Origin: Microbacterium sp. Root180
GTDB taxonomy: Bacteria; Actinomycetota; Actinomycetes; Actinomycetales; Microbacteriaceae
Assembly: GCF_001428485.1 (NCBI RefSeq)
Contig: NZ_LMHS01000003.1
Coordinates: 496,001-560,000, forward strand
Direction of reading: 5' to 3'
Length of the DNA: 64,000 nucleotides
Shown: positions 36,790-45,432 of the stretch, one piece after another
How positions within the stretch are numbered: the stretch's first letter is position 1
Layout of the letters: the number at the start of each line of letters is the position of its first letter
Notes under the pieces: model-generated
Database searches by the model: none
What the model was told of the DNA's origin: nothing
The model's input: the letters and a program-made list of their open reading frames with translations, nothing else
Program-made: the position numbers and the translations under genes

Positions 36790-37786
36790 GCGCGGGTGTC
36801 GTCTGCACCTCCGCCTCGGCGCGGTCGCCGAGCGAGGCCTCGGCGGGCAGCTCGGCGACGGGTACGACGACGATGTCCTGCATCTTCCAGTCCATGTCGG
36901 CGAGAGCTCGCCTGGCCGCCTCGAGGTGCTCGATCGACACCTTCCCGCGGCGCGGCACCACGAACGCCTCGATGTGGAAGACCTGGCCCATGTCGCGGAT
37001 GCGCACCGCCGACGCCTCGACCCACGGCTGAGCGTCCAGCGCGGCGATGATGCGCCCGTGCAGCGGATGCCGGTCCTCGTCGTCGTAGGTGCGCGCCCGC
37101 TGGTCGATCAGATCGAGCACCGCCGAGCGCGAATTGCGGTAGCCGTCCCACACGATCCCGATCGAGATGAACAGTGCCGCTGCACTGTCGAGCCACCACC
37201 AGCCGATCCCGATCCCGAGCACGCCCACGATCGAGGCGACCGTGGTCGTCCAGTCGGCCTTGGCCATGTCCGCATCGGTGTAAAGGACCTTGTTGTGCAG
37301 GACGGGCGCGAGCTTGGCCTTGGCCGGACCGTAGATGAACGGGCCGATCGTCACCAGCGCCATGACCCCCACCATGAACCAGCCGAGCCACACCGTCTGC
37401 CCGAACACCTGTACCGTGCCGATCGCGGGATGCTCAGCACGCACGAGTCCGAGAACGGCCTCGACGGCGAGGTTGCCGCCGACGACGAGCAGCGCGACGC
37501 CGGCCACGAGATGACCGGCGGCCATCGCACGGTGCAGACCGTAGGGGAACTTCCGGGTGGGCGGATGCCGGATCACGAGGAGCGCGAGGAGGAACGAGAT
37601 CTGCGGGATGAGCGACAGCATGTCCTCGATCCACGCGGTCTTCATGGCCTGCGAACCGCTCACCACCAGCGCGATCAGCGCGATCGTGACGCACGTGTAT
37701 CCGATCGTGAACCATTCCCACCGCACGGCCTTGCGCAGCGCCTCCTGCTGCTCGAGAGGCAGGTCGGTGCGTCCCATCGACTTCAC
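36767..37786 (-). CDS. Cation diffusion facilitator family transporter
   Basis: 339 residues; six hydrophobic segments then a C-terminal cytoplasmic metallochaperone-like domain (DMGQVFHIEAFVVPRRGKVS). The usual HxxxD metal motif of TM5 is not evident; the segment reads DADMAKADWTTTVAS, so metal choice may be unusual. It starts at a GTG overlapping the lipoprotein stop (GTGA, 37783-37786) and its 3' end overlaps the convergent ROK gene by 23 bases. Likely an exporter of divalent metal, with substrate unknown. Confidence 0.82.
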   Translation of the reverse strand: MKSMGRTDLPLEQQEALRKAVRWEWFTIGYTCVTIALIALVVSGSQAMKTAWIEDMLSLIPQISFLLALLVIRHPPTRKFPYGLHRAMAAGHLVAGVALLVVGGNLAVEAVLGLVRAEHPAIGTVQVFGQTVWLGWFMVGVMALVTIGPFIYGPAKAKLAPVLHNKVLYTDADMAKADWTTTVASIVGVLGIGIGWWWLDSAAALFISIGIVWDGYRNSRSAVLDLIDQRARTYDDEDRHPLHGRIIAALDAQPWVEASAVRIRDMGQVFHIEAFVVPRRGKVSIEHLEAARRALADMDWKMQDIVVVPVAELPAEASLGDRAEAEVQTTPAPRPRRVT

Positions 37787-38238
37787 CGCGCCACCTCCTC
37801 GTCGAGATAGGTCTCGAGCGCGGCCTGCAGGGCGTTCTCGCCGAGGGGGAGCAGCACCGCGACATCGGCGCCGTGCGAACCGGGGATGCCCGGGTACCCA
37901 CGGGTCGCCGAGACCTGCGTCGTCCACGGCGTCGATGCGGTCATCCCTCCGATGGCGAGGTCGAGGCGGCCGCGCACCAGGTCGTCGACCAGGTCCTCCT
38001 CGCTGTCGATGGTCCACACGACCGTCGCGCCCCGCTCTGCCGCGAAGCCCTCGATCACCTCGGCCAACGGGCCTTCCGCCTCATCGCCGTCGACGACGAC
38101 GAGGTCGCCGCTCGGTGACGCGCCCACGCGGAGCTCACCGCCCGTGATGCGCTCGAGCGAGCCGTCCGGATCGGCGGGGATCTGGATGCCGCACCCCGCG
38201 AGCGCGATCATCAGCACCGTGATCCCGGCCGCGTGCAC
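37783..38238 (-). CDS. Small lipoprotein with a partial type 2 substrate-binding-like domain
   Basis: 151 residues from a GTG at 38238. The signal sequence AAGITVLMIALAGC has a lipobox at about residue 16, and the mature part (GELRVGASPSGDLVVVDGDE, DDLVRGRLDLAIGGMTAST) resembles lobe 1 of family 3 solute-binding proteins, cut to half normal size. It overlaps the SDR gene by 28 bases and the cation transporter by 4, so it is translated as part of that unit. A metal-binding or sensor lipoprotein for the CDF transporter is possible but unproven. Confidence 0.7.
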   Translation of the reverse strand: MHAAGITVLMIALAGCGIQIPADPDGSLERITGGELRVGASPSGDLVVVDGDEAEGPLAEVIEGFAAERGATVVWTIDSEEDLVDDLVRGRLDLAIGGMTASTPWTTQVSATRGYPGIPGSHGADVAVLLPLGENALQAALETYLDEEVAR

Positions 38239-39146
38239 CGCTGGCGAGGATCGTGCCGGCTTCCGGCACGATCCTCTCCCGTCACCGGGAGCACCGCACC
38301 CGACACGTACGACGCGGCCTCGGACGCGAGGTACACGTAGGCGCCCGCCAGTTCCGCGGGCTGCCCCGGCCGGCCGAGGGGCGTGTCGGTCCCGAAGGTC
38401 GCGATGCGCTCGGCATCCCATCCCGTGGCGGGGATGAGCGGGGTCCAGATCGGTCCCGGAGCGACGGCGTTCACACGCACGCCCTTCGGTCCGAGCTGCT
38501 CGGCGAGCGCCTTGACGAATGCGACCTGCGCCGCCTTCGTCATGGCGTAGTCGATGAGACCCGGGGACGGATTGAAGGCCTGCACCGACGACGTCACGAT
38601 GATCGAGCTTCCCGGCTGAAGATGGGGCACCGCTTGGCGCGCGGTGTACAGCAGGCCGTAGAGGTTGGTCTTGAAGACCCGGTCGAATTCCTCGGTCTCG
38701 AGCGTCACGAGCGACTCCCGGTCCTTCTGGTACGCGGCGTTGAGCACGACGATGTCGAGGCCGCCGAGCGCTTCCACCGTCTTGTCGACGATCGACGTGG
38801 CGAACCCCTCGTCGCGCAGGTCGCCGGCGAACGACACTCCGGTGGTGCCGGCATCCGTCACTGTCTCGATCGTGTCGTCGGCGTCCGCCTGCTCCTCGGG
38901 CATGTGCGCGATCGCGACGTGGGCGCCCTCCCGCGCGAACGCGATGGCGACCGCGCGGCCGATGCCGGAATCGCCGCCGGTGATGAGCGCACGGCGGCCG
39001 GCGAGCCGCCCGGCGCCGACGTACGACTCCTCGCCGTGGTCCGGCTCGGGTCTCGTCTGGTCGGTCAGGCCCGGCTGCTCCTGCTCCTGGGCGGGGAACC
39101 CGCCCTCCGGGTGCTTGTCGCGCGGGTCGATCTGGGTGTCGGTCAT
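38211..39146 (-). CDS. Short-chain dehydrogenase/reductase (YghA-like)
   Basis: 311 residues. NAD(P)-binding GGDSGIGRAVAIAFAREGA and the catalytic triad region (Ser in SSIIVTSSVQAFNPS, Tyr-x3-Lys in YAMTKAA) define a classical-type SDR with the 45-residue N-terminal extension common in YghA-like proteins. The C-terminus leaves the conserved GAVLPVTG and continues with an Arg/Cys-rich tail (EDRAGSRHDPRQRC) encoded through a perfect hairpin, suggesting that an ancestral stop was lost or a base deleted. AAGGAGA precedes the ATG. Confidence 0.88.
   Translation of the reverse strand: MTDTQIDPRDKHPEGGFPAQEQEQPGLTDQTRPEPDHGEESYVGAGRLAGRRALITGGDSGIGRAVAIAFAREGAHVAIAHMPEEQADADDTIETVTDAGTTGVSFAGDLRDEGFATSIVDKTVEALGGLDIVVLNAAYQKDRESLVTLETEEFDRVFKTNLYGLLYTARQAVPHLQPGSSIIVTSSVQAFNPSPGLIDYAMTKAAQVAFVKALAEQLGPKGVRVNAVAPGPIWTPLIPATGWDAERIATFGTDTPLGRPGQPAELAGAYVYLASEAASYVSGAVLPVTGEDRAGSRHDPRQRCTRPGSRC
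38246..38276 (-). repeat. Perfect hairpin inside the 3' end of the SDR gene
   Basis: GAGGATCGTGCCGG and its exact complement around a 3-base loop. Its form is that of a terminator, but it lies within the coding frame of the SDR gene and just upstream of the lipoprotein start. Confidence 0.7.
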
Positions 39147-39344
39147 CTGGCGTCTCCTTCCGGTCTCCTTCGACGGTAGGAATCGGCGGTGCCCGGACGA
39201 AAGGGGCTTGACGGCACGCGGTGAGACGCGAAGCGCCCTGGCTGGACAGATTGCGACGACTAACTCCCGACGCGGGCGCCGTCAAGGGCATTGGCCCACG
39301 GCGGACCCCCACGCATGCTGGAGGAGTCGTTCGAGGAGGCACCG

Positions 39345-39653
39345 ATGGAACCCATGAACAGCGGACCGCTGGAGCTGCGCCGTGTCGCGCCCCAGGAGCT
39401 GATCGTCCGGGACCTCTCGTACCCGCTCGACGACTCTCGCTGCATCCTCGCGCATCTGACCGAGACCGAGGACGATCTGGTCGAGGTCGTCTGGCTGCAG
39501 GGGATCTCGCTCCCCTCGGTCTACCTGTCAGCGGGCGAGGTGCTCGACGACATCCGCCGGCACCGTAGTGCCGATCAGCGCTCCCGTCGCCCGGACGAGA
39601 TCCCGCATCTCCCGCCGTTCAACACGCGCGGGCATCGGCCGCAGGTCGCGTGA
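39345..39653 (+). CDS. Conserved-looking small protein of unknown function
   Basis: 102 residues from an ATG preceded by GAGGAGG at 6-base spacing; an upstream ATG at 39315 is less well placed. The sequence is acidic with a hydrophobic mid-part (EVVWLQGISLPSVYLSAGEV) and a basic tail (HRSADQRSRRPDE). No domain recognised. It is flanked by the divergent SDR gene and the convergent hydrolase. Confidence 0.6.
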   Translation: MEPMNSGPLELRRVAPQELIVRDLSYPLDDSRCILAHLTETEDDLVEVVWLQGISLPSVYLSAGEVLDDIRRHRSADQRSRRPDEIPHLPPFNTRGHRPQVA

Positions 39654-39782
39654 GCCGAGCGAGAACCCCCCGCTGAGTTCACCCCGACGGGCCGTGCTGC
39701 ACGACCTTGGCCAGGACGAACTGCACGGTGACCCCGGTGGGTCGACGACGGCGTCCTCGAGCGCCGCTCGCGGGGAACGGCG

Positions 39783-40325
39783 TCAGCTCACGAGGTCGGC
39801 GACCGTCTCGACGCGTGCGTAGGCGGAGGCGAGCGCGGCCATGAACGCCGCGTGCACGTCTGCCCCGCCGACCCGCGTGCCCGCGTACTCCAGGTCGGGC
39901 GCGGCGCAGGCATCGGCGGCGACCGTCACGTCGTAGCCGAGGTCGACGGCGGCGCGCACGGTCGCGTCGACGCACATGCTGCTCATCATTCCGATGACGA
40001 GGAGATCGGATGCTGCGGCCCCGCCGAGCAGCTCGTGCAGCCCCGTCTCGAGGAACGCGTTCGGAAAGGTCTTGCGCACCAGGGTCTCCCCCGCGCGGGG
40101 AGCGACACGCGGATCGATCTCGCCGCCGGGCGTGCCGGGGACGAGCATGTCGGCGCCGGGTTCGCGGCTCTCGTGCTGGACGTGGATCACGCGTCCGCCG
40201 GTGTCGCGCTGGTGGGCGAGCAGCGTCGCGGCCCGCTCCGCCGCCGCATCCGCGCCGACGAGTGGGTAGGCACCGCCGGGAAAGTAGTCCCGCTGAATGT
40301 CGACGATGACGAGGGTCTGGGACAT
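39783..40325 (-). CDS. Cysteine hydrolase, isochorismatase family
   Basis: 180 residues. The catalytic Asp is in TLVIVDIQRDYFPGG (about residue 9), Lys in TLVRKTFPNAF and the nucleophile Cys in VIGMMSSMCVDATVRAA (about residue 120), the three residues of the isochorismatase/nicotinamidase superfamily. Substrate unknown; nicotinamide, ureidoacrylate or carbamoyl compounds are typical. AGGAGAC precedes the ATG at 40325. The gap 39654-39782 has no gene I can support. Confidence 0.88.
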   Translation of the reverse strand: MSQTLVIVDIQRDYFPGGAYPLVGADAAAERAATLLAHQRDTGGRVIHVQHESREPGADMLVPGTPGGEIDPRVAPRAGETLVRKTFPNAFLETGLHELLGGAAASDLLVIGMMSSMCVDATVRAAVDLGYDVTVAADACAAPDLEYAGTRVGGADVHAAFMAALASAYARVETVADLVS

Positions 40326-40384
40326 ACGTCTCCTCCTGGAGCTCGGGTGGTGGCCGGATTCCACCGTAGACCGGGACCGCCCGG

Positions 40385-41008
40385 TCAGACGGGCAGCCGC
40401 CCGACGAGCACGTCGGGCTCGAGGTCGAGCATGGCCTCGACCGAGCGCAGGAGCAGTCGGGTGCGCTCGGAGGCGTCCTGCCAAGCCACGAGCGAGTGCG
40501 CGTTGAGCCCGTCGACCATGCCGAGGATCTGGCCGGCGATCGCAAGTGGATCGTCGCATCGGAACTCGCCCGCGCCGCGGCCCACGTCGATGACGCCGGC
40601 GAGGAACGTGCGCCAGGCGTCCATCTGCTCGCGCACACGGGCGGCGAGTGTTTCGTTGCGCCCGCCCAGCGACCAGCTCTGCACCCAGATGAGCGTGACC
40701 TCGGCACGGCCCTCGTCCAGCAGGCTCGCAAGCACGGCGGCGAGCGCGTCGGAGGCGGTCGACCGGCTGCGAGCCAGCTCCTCGACCTCGCTCAGCTCAT
40801 CCCCCACGATCGCCGCGAAGGTGTCGCCCACCAGCGTGTCCATGCTCGGCGCGTAGTGCGCGACCAGCGCGGGGGCGACCCCGACTTCGGTCGCGACGGC
40901 TCGCAGAGTGACGGCGCTGAGGCCCGCCTCGCGCGCGAGGGACTGTGCGGCGGACGAGATCTGCGCCGTGCGCTCGGCGGCGGATCTGCGGGTGACTGTT
41001 GACGGCAT
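40385..41008 (-). CDS. TetR-family regulator of the agmatine deiminase operon
   Basis: 207 residues (ATG at 41008; a GTG codon directly upstream is an alternative). The helix-turn-helix region is LSAVTLRAVATEVGVAPALV then AHYAPSMDTLVGDTF, and the C-terminal domain is BetI/TetR_C_6-like. It is divergent from the deiminase gene, and a perfect palindrome between them is its likely operator. Confidence 0.87.
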   Translation of the reverse strand: MPSTVTRRSAAERTAQISSAAQSLAREAGLSAVTLRAVATEVGVAPALVAHYAPSMDTLVGDTFAAIVGDELSEVEELARSRSTASDALAAVLASLLDEGRAEVTLIWVQSWSLGGRNETLAARVREQMDAWRTFLAGVIDVGRGAGEFRCDDPLAIAGQILGMVDGLNAHSLVAWQDASERTRLLLRSVEAMLDLEPDVLVGRLPV

Positions 41009-41037
41009 CACGGTCGATTCTGTACCGTGATCTCGAA

Positions 41038-41053
41038 TTGATCAAGTGATCAA
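41038..41053. promoter_or_regulatory. TetR operator, TTGATCA-AG-TGATCAA palindrome
   Basis: Seven-base perfect arms with a 2-base centre, 21 bases upstream of the deiminase ATG and 30 bases from the TetR start, overlapping the expected promoter region of both genes. Confidence 0.75.
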
Positions 41054-41073
41054 CAAACACGGGAGGACAGCTC

Positions 41074-42108
41074 ATGGCCTGGCGGATGCCCTCGGAGACA
41101 GCGCCGCACGACCGCACCTGGATGGCCTTCCCCCGTGCGGGCCAGACCCTCGGCGACGAGACCGCTGAGCAGGAGGAGTGCTACGCGGCGTGGACGGCGA
41201 CCGCGCACGCGATCGCCGAGTTCGAGCCTGTGACGATGGTCGTCGATCCCAGTGAGATCGATCGCGCCCGCCGCATGCTGTCCGGCGACGTCGAGATCGT
41301 CGAAGCGCCCCTCGACGAGTTCTGGATGCGCGACTTCGGTCCGACGTTCGTGCTCGACGACGAGCGCCCCGGAGTGCTCGGAGCCGTCGACTGGATCTTC
41401 AACGGCTGGGGTGCACCCGAGTGGGCCGAATGGCGTCTGTCGGCCGACATCGGTCGGTTCGTGTCCGCAGAGGTCGGCGCCGAGCTCATCAGCTCGGTGC
41501 TCGTCAACGAAGGCGGCGGCATCCATGTCGACGGCGAGGGGACCGTGCTCGTCACCGATACCGTGCAGCTCGACCCGCGGCGCAACCCCTACGCCGACCG
41601 TGCCCGCGTCGAAGCCGAACTCGCTCGCACGATCGGCACGACCAAGGCGATCTGGCTGCCCCGCGGCCTCACGCGCGACTACGACGACTTCGGCACCAAC
41701 GGGCACGTCGACATCGTGGCGACCATCGCCTCCCCCGGCCGCCTGCTGCTGCACCACCAGCCCGACGCCGCACACCCCGACCACGAGGTCACGCGCGAGC
41801 TGCGCGCGCTGCTCGAGAACGAGGTCGATGCCGCCGGGCGCGCGTTCGAGATCATCGACGTCCCGGCGCCGGCCACTCTCCGCGACCACGAGGGCTTCGT
41901 CGACTGGAGCTACATCAACCACCTCGTGGTGAACGAGGGCGTCATCGCCTGCGGCTTCGGCGAGGAGGAAGCAGATGCCGCAGCACGCAGCATCCTGTCG
42001 GAGGCCTACCCGGGGCGCCGTGTCGTGACCGTCGACGCGCGTCCGATCTTCGCGCGTGGCGGCGGCATCCACTGCATCACGCAGCAGCAGCCGACGGTGG
42101 CGTCGTGA
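41074..42108 (+). CDS. aguA: Agmatine deiminase (peptidylarginine-deiminase family)
   Basis: 344 residues with ERTWMAFP-like HDRTWMAFPRAGQT, DEFWMRDFGPTFV (substrate Asp), NEGGGIHVDGEGTVLVT and the nucleophile Cys in GGGIHCITQQQP at the C-terminus. The enzyme converts agmatine to N-carbamoylputrescine and ammonia. GGGAGGA precedes the ATG. It overlaps the amidase gene by 4 bases, which suggests that the two enzymes act in sequence and link to the putrescine degradation genes at 939-7651. Confidence 0.9.
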   Translation: MAWRMPSETAPHDRTWMAFPRAGQTLGDETAEQEECYAAWTATAHAIAEFEPVTMVVDPSEIDRARRMLSGDVEIVEAPLDEFWMRDFGPTFVLDDERPGVLGAVDWIFNGWGAPEWAEWRLSADIGRFVSAEVGAELISSVLVNEGGGIHVDGEGTVLVTDTVQLDPRRNPYADRARVEAELARTIGTTKAIWLPRGLTRDYDDFGTNGHVDIVATIASPGRLLLHHQPDAAHPDHEVTRELRALLENEVDAAGRAFEIIDVPAPATLRDHEGFVDWSYINHLVVNEGVIACGFGEEEADAAARSILSEAYPGRRVVTVDARPIFARGGGIHCITQQQPTVAS

Positions 42109-43820
42109 TCGATGTCGTCGAAGCCGGGATCGCCGAGCTCCGCGCGGCGCTGGAATCCGGCGAGACCACGGCGGTCGAACTCGTCCGGGCCTACCTCGCC
42201 CGCATCGCGGCGTTCGACGGTCCTGAGACGGCGACGGCGCTGAACGCCGTCGTCGTCGCCAACCATGACGCCATCGCCGAGGCGGAGGCGTCCGATGCCC
42301 GCCGCGGCGCAGGCGAGACGCTCGGACCGCTCGACGGAATCCCGTACACGGCGAAGGACAGCTACCTCGTGCGCGGGCTGACCGCCGCGGCCGGAAGCCC
42401 CGCGTTCGCCGATCTGGTCGCGCAGCGCGACGCCTTCACGATCGAGCGACTGCGCGCGGCGGGTGCTATCTGCCTCGGCCTGACGAACATGCCGCCCATG
42501 GCCAACGGCGGCATGCAGCGGGGGCTCTACGGGCGCGCCGAGAGTCCCTACAACGCCGACTGGCTCACGGCCCCCTTCGCATCGGGCTCGTCGAACGGGT
42601 CGGGCACCGCGACCGCGGCGAGCTTCGCCGCCTTCGGGCTCGGCGAGGAGACCTGGTCGAGCGGACGCGGGCCCGCCTCGAACAACGGCCTGTGCGCCTA
42701 TACCCCGTCGCGCGGCGTGATCTCGGTGAGGGGTAACTGGCCGCTCGTTCCGACGATGGACGTCGTCGTGCCGCACACCCGCACGATGGCAGACCTGCTC
42801 GAGGTGCTCGACGTCGTCGTGGCCGACGACCCCGAGACGCGCGGCGACTTCTGGCGCGCGCAGCCCTGGATCGCCCTTCCGGCGAGCTCTGCCGTTCGCC
42901 CCGCCTCCTACCGGGAGCTCGTCGCCACCGATCCTGGCGCGGTCCTCCACGGCCGACGGATCGGCGTGCCTCGCATGTACATCAACGCCGACCCTCTCGC
43001 CGGCACGGCTGCGCAGCCCGGCATCGGCGGCCCGACGGGGCAGCGCATCGAGACCCGCCCGTCGGTGATCGCGCTGTGGGAGGCGGCACGCCGCGACCTC
43101 GAGGCGCGCGGCGCGACCGTCGTCGAGGTCGACTTCCCCGTGGTCTCGAACTACGAGGGCGACCGGCCCGGCACCCCGACGATCGCCTCACGCGGCTTCG
43201 TCACGCCCGAGTTCCTGCATCGCGAGATCGTCGACCTCTCGGCCTGGGCCTGGGACGACTTCCTCGACGCCAACGGCGATCCCGCGCTCTCGACGCTGGC
43301 GGATGTCGACGGCGCGCGCATCTTCCCGCACCCCGAAGGGGCGCTCCCCGACCGGTACACCGGGTTCGACGACGACATCGCCGAGTATCCGAAGCACGTG
43401 CGACAGCATCCGGTGTCGAGCATGGCCGAGATCCCCGAGCTCGAGGACGGCCTTCACGGGCTCGAGCGCACCCGCCGCATCGACCTCGAGGAATGGATGG
43501 ACGGTCTCGGACTCGACGCGGTCGTGTTCCCCGCCGTCGCGGACGTCGGACCAGCCGACATGGACGTGAATCCCGACTCCGCCGACCTCGGCTGGCGCAA
43601 CGGCGTCTGGATCGCCAACGGCAACCTCGCGATGCGCCACCTCGGCATCCCGTCCGTGACCGTTCCGATGGGGCTCATGGCGGACATCGGAATGCCCGCC
43701 GGACTCACCTTCGTCGGGCGGGCCTACGACGACACGCGTCTGCTGGCGCTCGCGGCGGCCTTCGAAGCGACGGGCACCCGCCGATCGGTGCCGCCGCGCA
43801 CCCCGCGGCTCGCCGAGTGA
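42105..43820 (+). CDS. Amidase signature family hydrolase coupled to agmatine deiminase
   Basis: 571 residues from a GTG overlapping the deiminase stop (GTGA). The Ser-cisSer-Lys triad can be placed: Lys in GIPYTAKDSYL, cis-Ser in SGSSNGSGTATA (canonical GGSSGGSA) and the nucleophile Ser in EETWSSGRGPASN (canonical TDTGGSIRIPA). The substitutions in both Gly-Ser loops and a length about 80-100 residues above usual mark an unusual subfamily. The tight coupling suggests it hydrolyses N-carbamoylputrescine, normally done by a nitrilase-type AguB; this is inference. Confidence 0.85.
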   Translation: MIDVVEAGIAELRAALESGETTAVELVRAYLARIAAFDGPETATALNAVVVANHDAIAEAEASDARRGAGETLGPLDGIPYTAKDSYLVRGLTAAAGSPAFADLVAQRDAFTIERLRAAGAICLGLTNMPPMANGGMQRGLYGRAESPYNADWLTAPFASGSSNGSGTATAASFAAFGLGEETWSSGRGPASNNGLCAYTPSRGVISVRGNWPLVPTMDVVVPHTRTMADLLEVLDVVVADDPETRGDFWRAQPWIALPASSAVRPASYRELVATDPGAVLHGRRIGVPRMYINADPLAGTAAQPGIGGPTGQRIETRPSVIALWEAARRDLEARGATVVEVDFPVVSNYEGDRPGTPTIASRGFVTPEFLHREIVDLSAWAWDDFLDANGDPALSTLADVDGARIFPHPEGALPDRYTGFDDDIAEYPKHVRQHPVSSMAEIPELEDGLHGLERTRRIDLEEWMDGLGLDAVVFPAVADVGPADMDVNPDSADLGWRNGVWIANGNLAMRHLGIPSVTVPMGLMADIGMPAGLTFVGRAYDDTRLLALAAAFEATGTRRSVPPRTPRLAE

Positions 43821-43827
43821 GCGAGCG

Positions 43828-43859
43828 GCGACGGATGCCTCGACCGCGGCATCCGTCGC
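43828..43859. terminator. Bidirectional hairpin between amidase and DUF1206 genes
   Basis: GCGACGGATGCC and GGCATCCGTCGC, perfect 12-base arms, between two convergent stop codons. The left arm continues into the enriched 10-mer GGATGCCTCG. Confidence 0.7.
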
Positions 43860-43869
43860 GTGAGCTGCC

Positions 43870-44670
43870 TCACATGCGGGCGTAACGGGCCCGGGCGAAG
43901 CAGAACACCCCGTAGACGATGAGCCCGCCGCCGACGATCCACAGGATCAGCGGCCCGAAGGGGAGCGCTGCCAGCGAGTGCAGCGCCGCGTCGAGTCCGC
44001 CGGCCGTCTCGGCATCGTGCGTGAGCGCGGCCACGACGAACAGCACGCCTGTGACGCCCACGGCGATGCCCTTCGCGACGTAGCCGACCACGCCGAACGC
44101 GACGATGCCCTTGCGCGCGGCCCCCGCAGGCAGGTCGAGATGCTTCTCGAACGCGCGCGTGAATCCGCGCACGATGAACGCGATGCCGATCGCGAGCACG
44201 ACGAGCCCGACTCCGACGAGCAGCGCCACTCCCCCGGGCGTCGCCATCAGCTGCGCACTGAACGACGTGCTTGAGGACGACGAGTCGGACTGACCGCCCA
44301 GTGCGTAGACGACCGCCGTGATCGCGATCGCGATGTAGGCGACGGCCGTGCCGATGAATTTGACGCGGTGGCCCCACTTCTTCTTCGAGTCGGGGTCTCG
44401 CTCGACGACCGCTTCGGTGATCTGCCATACGGCCAGCGCCGCCAGCCCGAGGGCGATCACCCAGAGCAGGAGCGCGCCGAGGGGCGCCTGGCGGATCTGC
44501 TCCATCGCGCCGCCCTGGTCGGCGTTCTGGCCACCCCCGCCGGTGATCGAGATGGCGAGCACGCCGATGACGATGTGGACGATGCCGAGGACCACGTAGC
44601 CGATACGGGCGATCGTGCGGAAGGTGGTGGAGTCCTGCACGGCACGTGCGGCGGATTTCGCGTGGGTCAT
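43870..44670 (-). CDS. DUF1206 family membrane protein
   Basis: 266 residues made of three repeats of a two-helix DUF1206 unit, each containing an aromatic/Gly pattern such as ARIGYVVLGIVHIVIGVLA, KFIGTAVAYIAIAITAV and GVVGYVAKGIAVGVTGVLF. Six membrane helices. Function unknown; common in actinobacteria. Leaderless: TACTCT lies 6 bases before the ATG. Confidence 0.9.
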   Translation of the reverse strand: MTHAKSAARAVQDSTTFRTIARIGYVVLGIVHIVIGVLAISITGGGGQNADQGGAMEQIRQAPLGALLLWVIALGLAALAVWQITEAVVERDPDSKKKWGHRVKFIGTAVAYIAIAITAVVYALGGQSDSSSSSTSFSAQLMATPGGVALLVGVGLVVLAIGIAFIVRGFTRAFEKHLDLPAGAARKGIVAFGVVGYVAKGIAVGVTGVLFVVAALTHDAETAGGLDAALHSLAALPFGPLILWIVGGGLIVYGVFCFARARYARM

Positions 44671-44676
44671 CTGCGA

Positions 44677-44682
44677 AGAGTA
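44677..44682 (-). promoter_or_regulatory. Leaderless -10 box of the DUF1206 gene
   Basis: TACTCT on the minus strand, 6 bases before the ATG at 44670. Confidence 0.6.
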
Positions 44683-44739
44683 TCGAGGCGCGCGTCGGTG
44701 AGGTGAGGGCTTGATTTTGCGGGAGAACGCGCGTCGGAC

Positions 44740-45432
44740 TCAGGACGCGCCTTCCGCGGCGACTGCCCGTCGATCGCGGAACGCCTCGATCGCGGCCCAG
44801 ACGAGCGTGGCGACGGCGATGCCCTCCAGCATCCCGGCGACGACGTCGCTCAGCCAGTGCGCGTGTAGGTAGCACCTGCTCCACATCATCACGACGATCC
44901 AGAGCGCGCCGAGCGTCCACACGTACCAGCGGCGCAGCAGCAGTCCGAGCGTGACGGCGAGGGTCGTCGCGACGGCCGTATGGCCTGAGGGGAACGACGT
45001 CGCGACCCGCTCGGCCAGCGAGTCCTCGGGCCGCAGTCTCGCGATGACGGCCGCCATCGGAGCGCCGATCGCGACCACGACGACCAGAGCGATGGCGACG
45101 GTGGCGGCATCCCACGGCCGTCGTCGCCACAGGAACAGCCCGACGATGACGAGGCCCACCACGATCATGCCGATCGTGCCACCGACGATCGCAGGGACCC
45201 ACGCCGCGACGATCAGGGGATCGGAGCGCGTGGCGACCATGAGATCGTTCCACCACACGTCGATGGGCAGCGGCTCGTGCCCGCCGAGGGCCACGACCGT
45301 GCGCAGCACCACGAACGCGACCGTCGCGGCGACGCCGACGACCAGCGCGACCGCGCGCCGCGCATCGACCTCTCGCGGTGTCTCGTCGGAGGCGTCGTCG
45401 GCCACGGAGGCGTTCACCGGAGAGTCAGCCAC
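44740..45432 (-). CDS. PAP2-family membrane phosphatase
   Basis: 230 residues, six predicted spans. The phosphatase motifs are visible: ARLRPED (motif 1 region), SFPSGHTAVAT (PSGH, motif 2) and SRCYLHAHWLSDVVAG (SRxxxxxHxxxD, motif 3). It likely dephosphorylates a membrane lipid such as undecaprenyl pyrophosphate or phosphatidic acid. Starts at a GTG overlapping the upstream peptidase gene by 8 bases. Confidence 0.88.
   Translation of the reverse strand: MADSPVNASVADDASDETPREVDARRAVALVVGVAATVAFVVLRTVVALGGHEPLPIDVWWNDLMVATRSDPLIVAAWVPAIVGGTIGMIVVGLVIVGLFLWRRRPWDAATVAIALVVVVAIGAPMAAVIARLRPEDSLAERVATSFPSGHTAVATTLAVTLGLLLRRWYVWTLGALWIVVMMWSRCYLHAHWLSDVVAGMLEGIAVATLVWAAIEAFRDRRAVAAEGAS

Noticed and set aside
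39654..39782. Minus-strand sequence coding GVTVQFVLAKVVQHGPSG
   Set aside because: It looks protein-like, but no start codon, ribosome site or longer frame in phase supports a gene.
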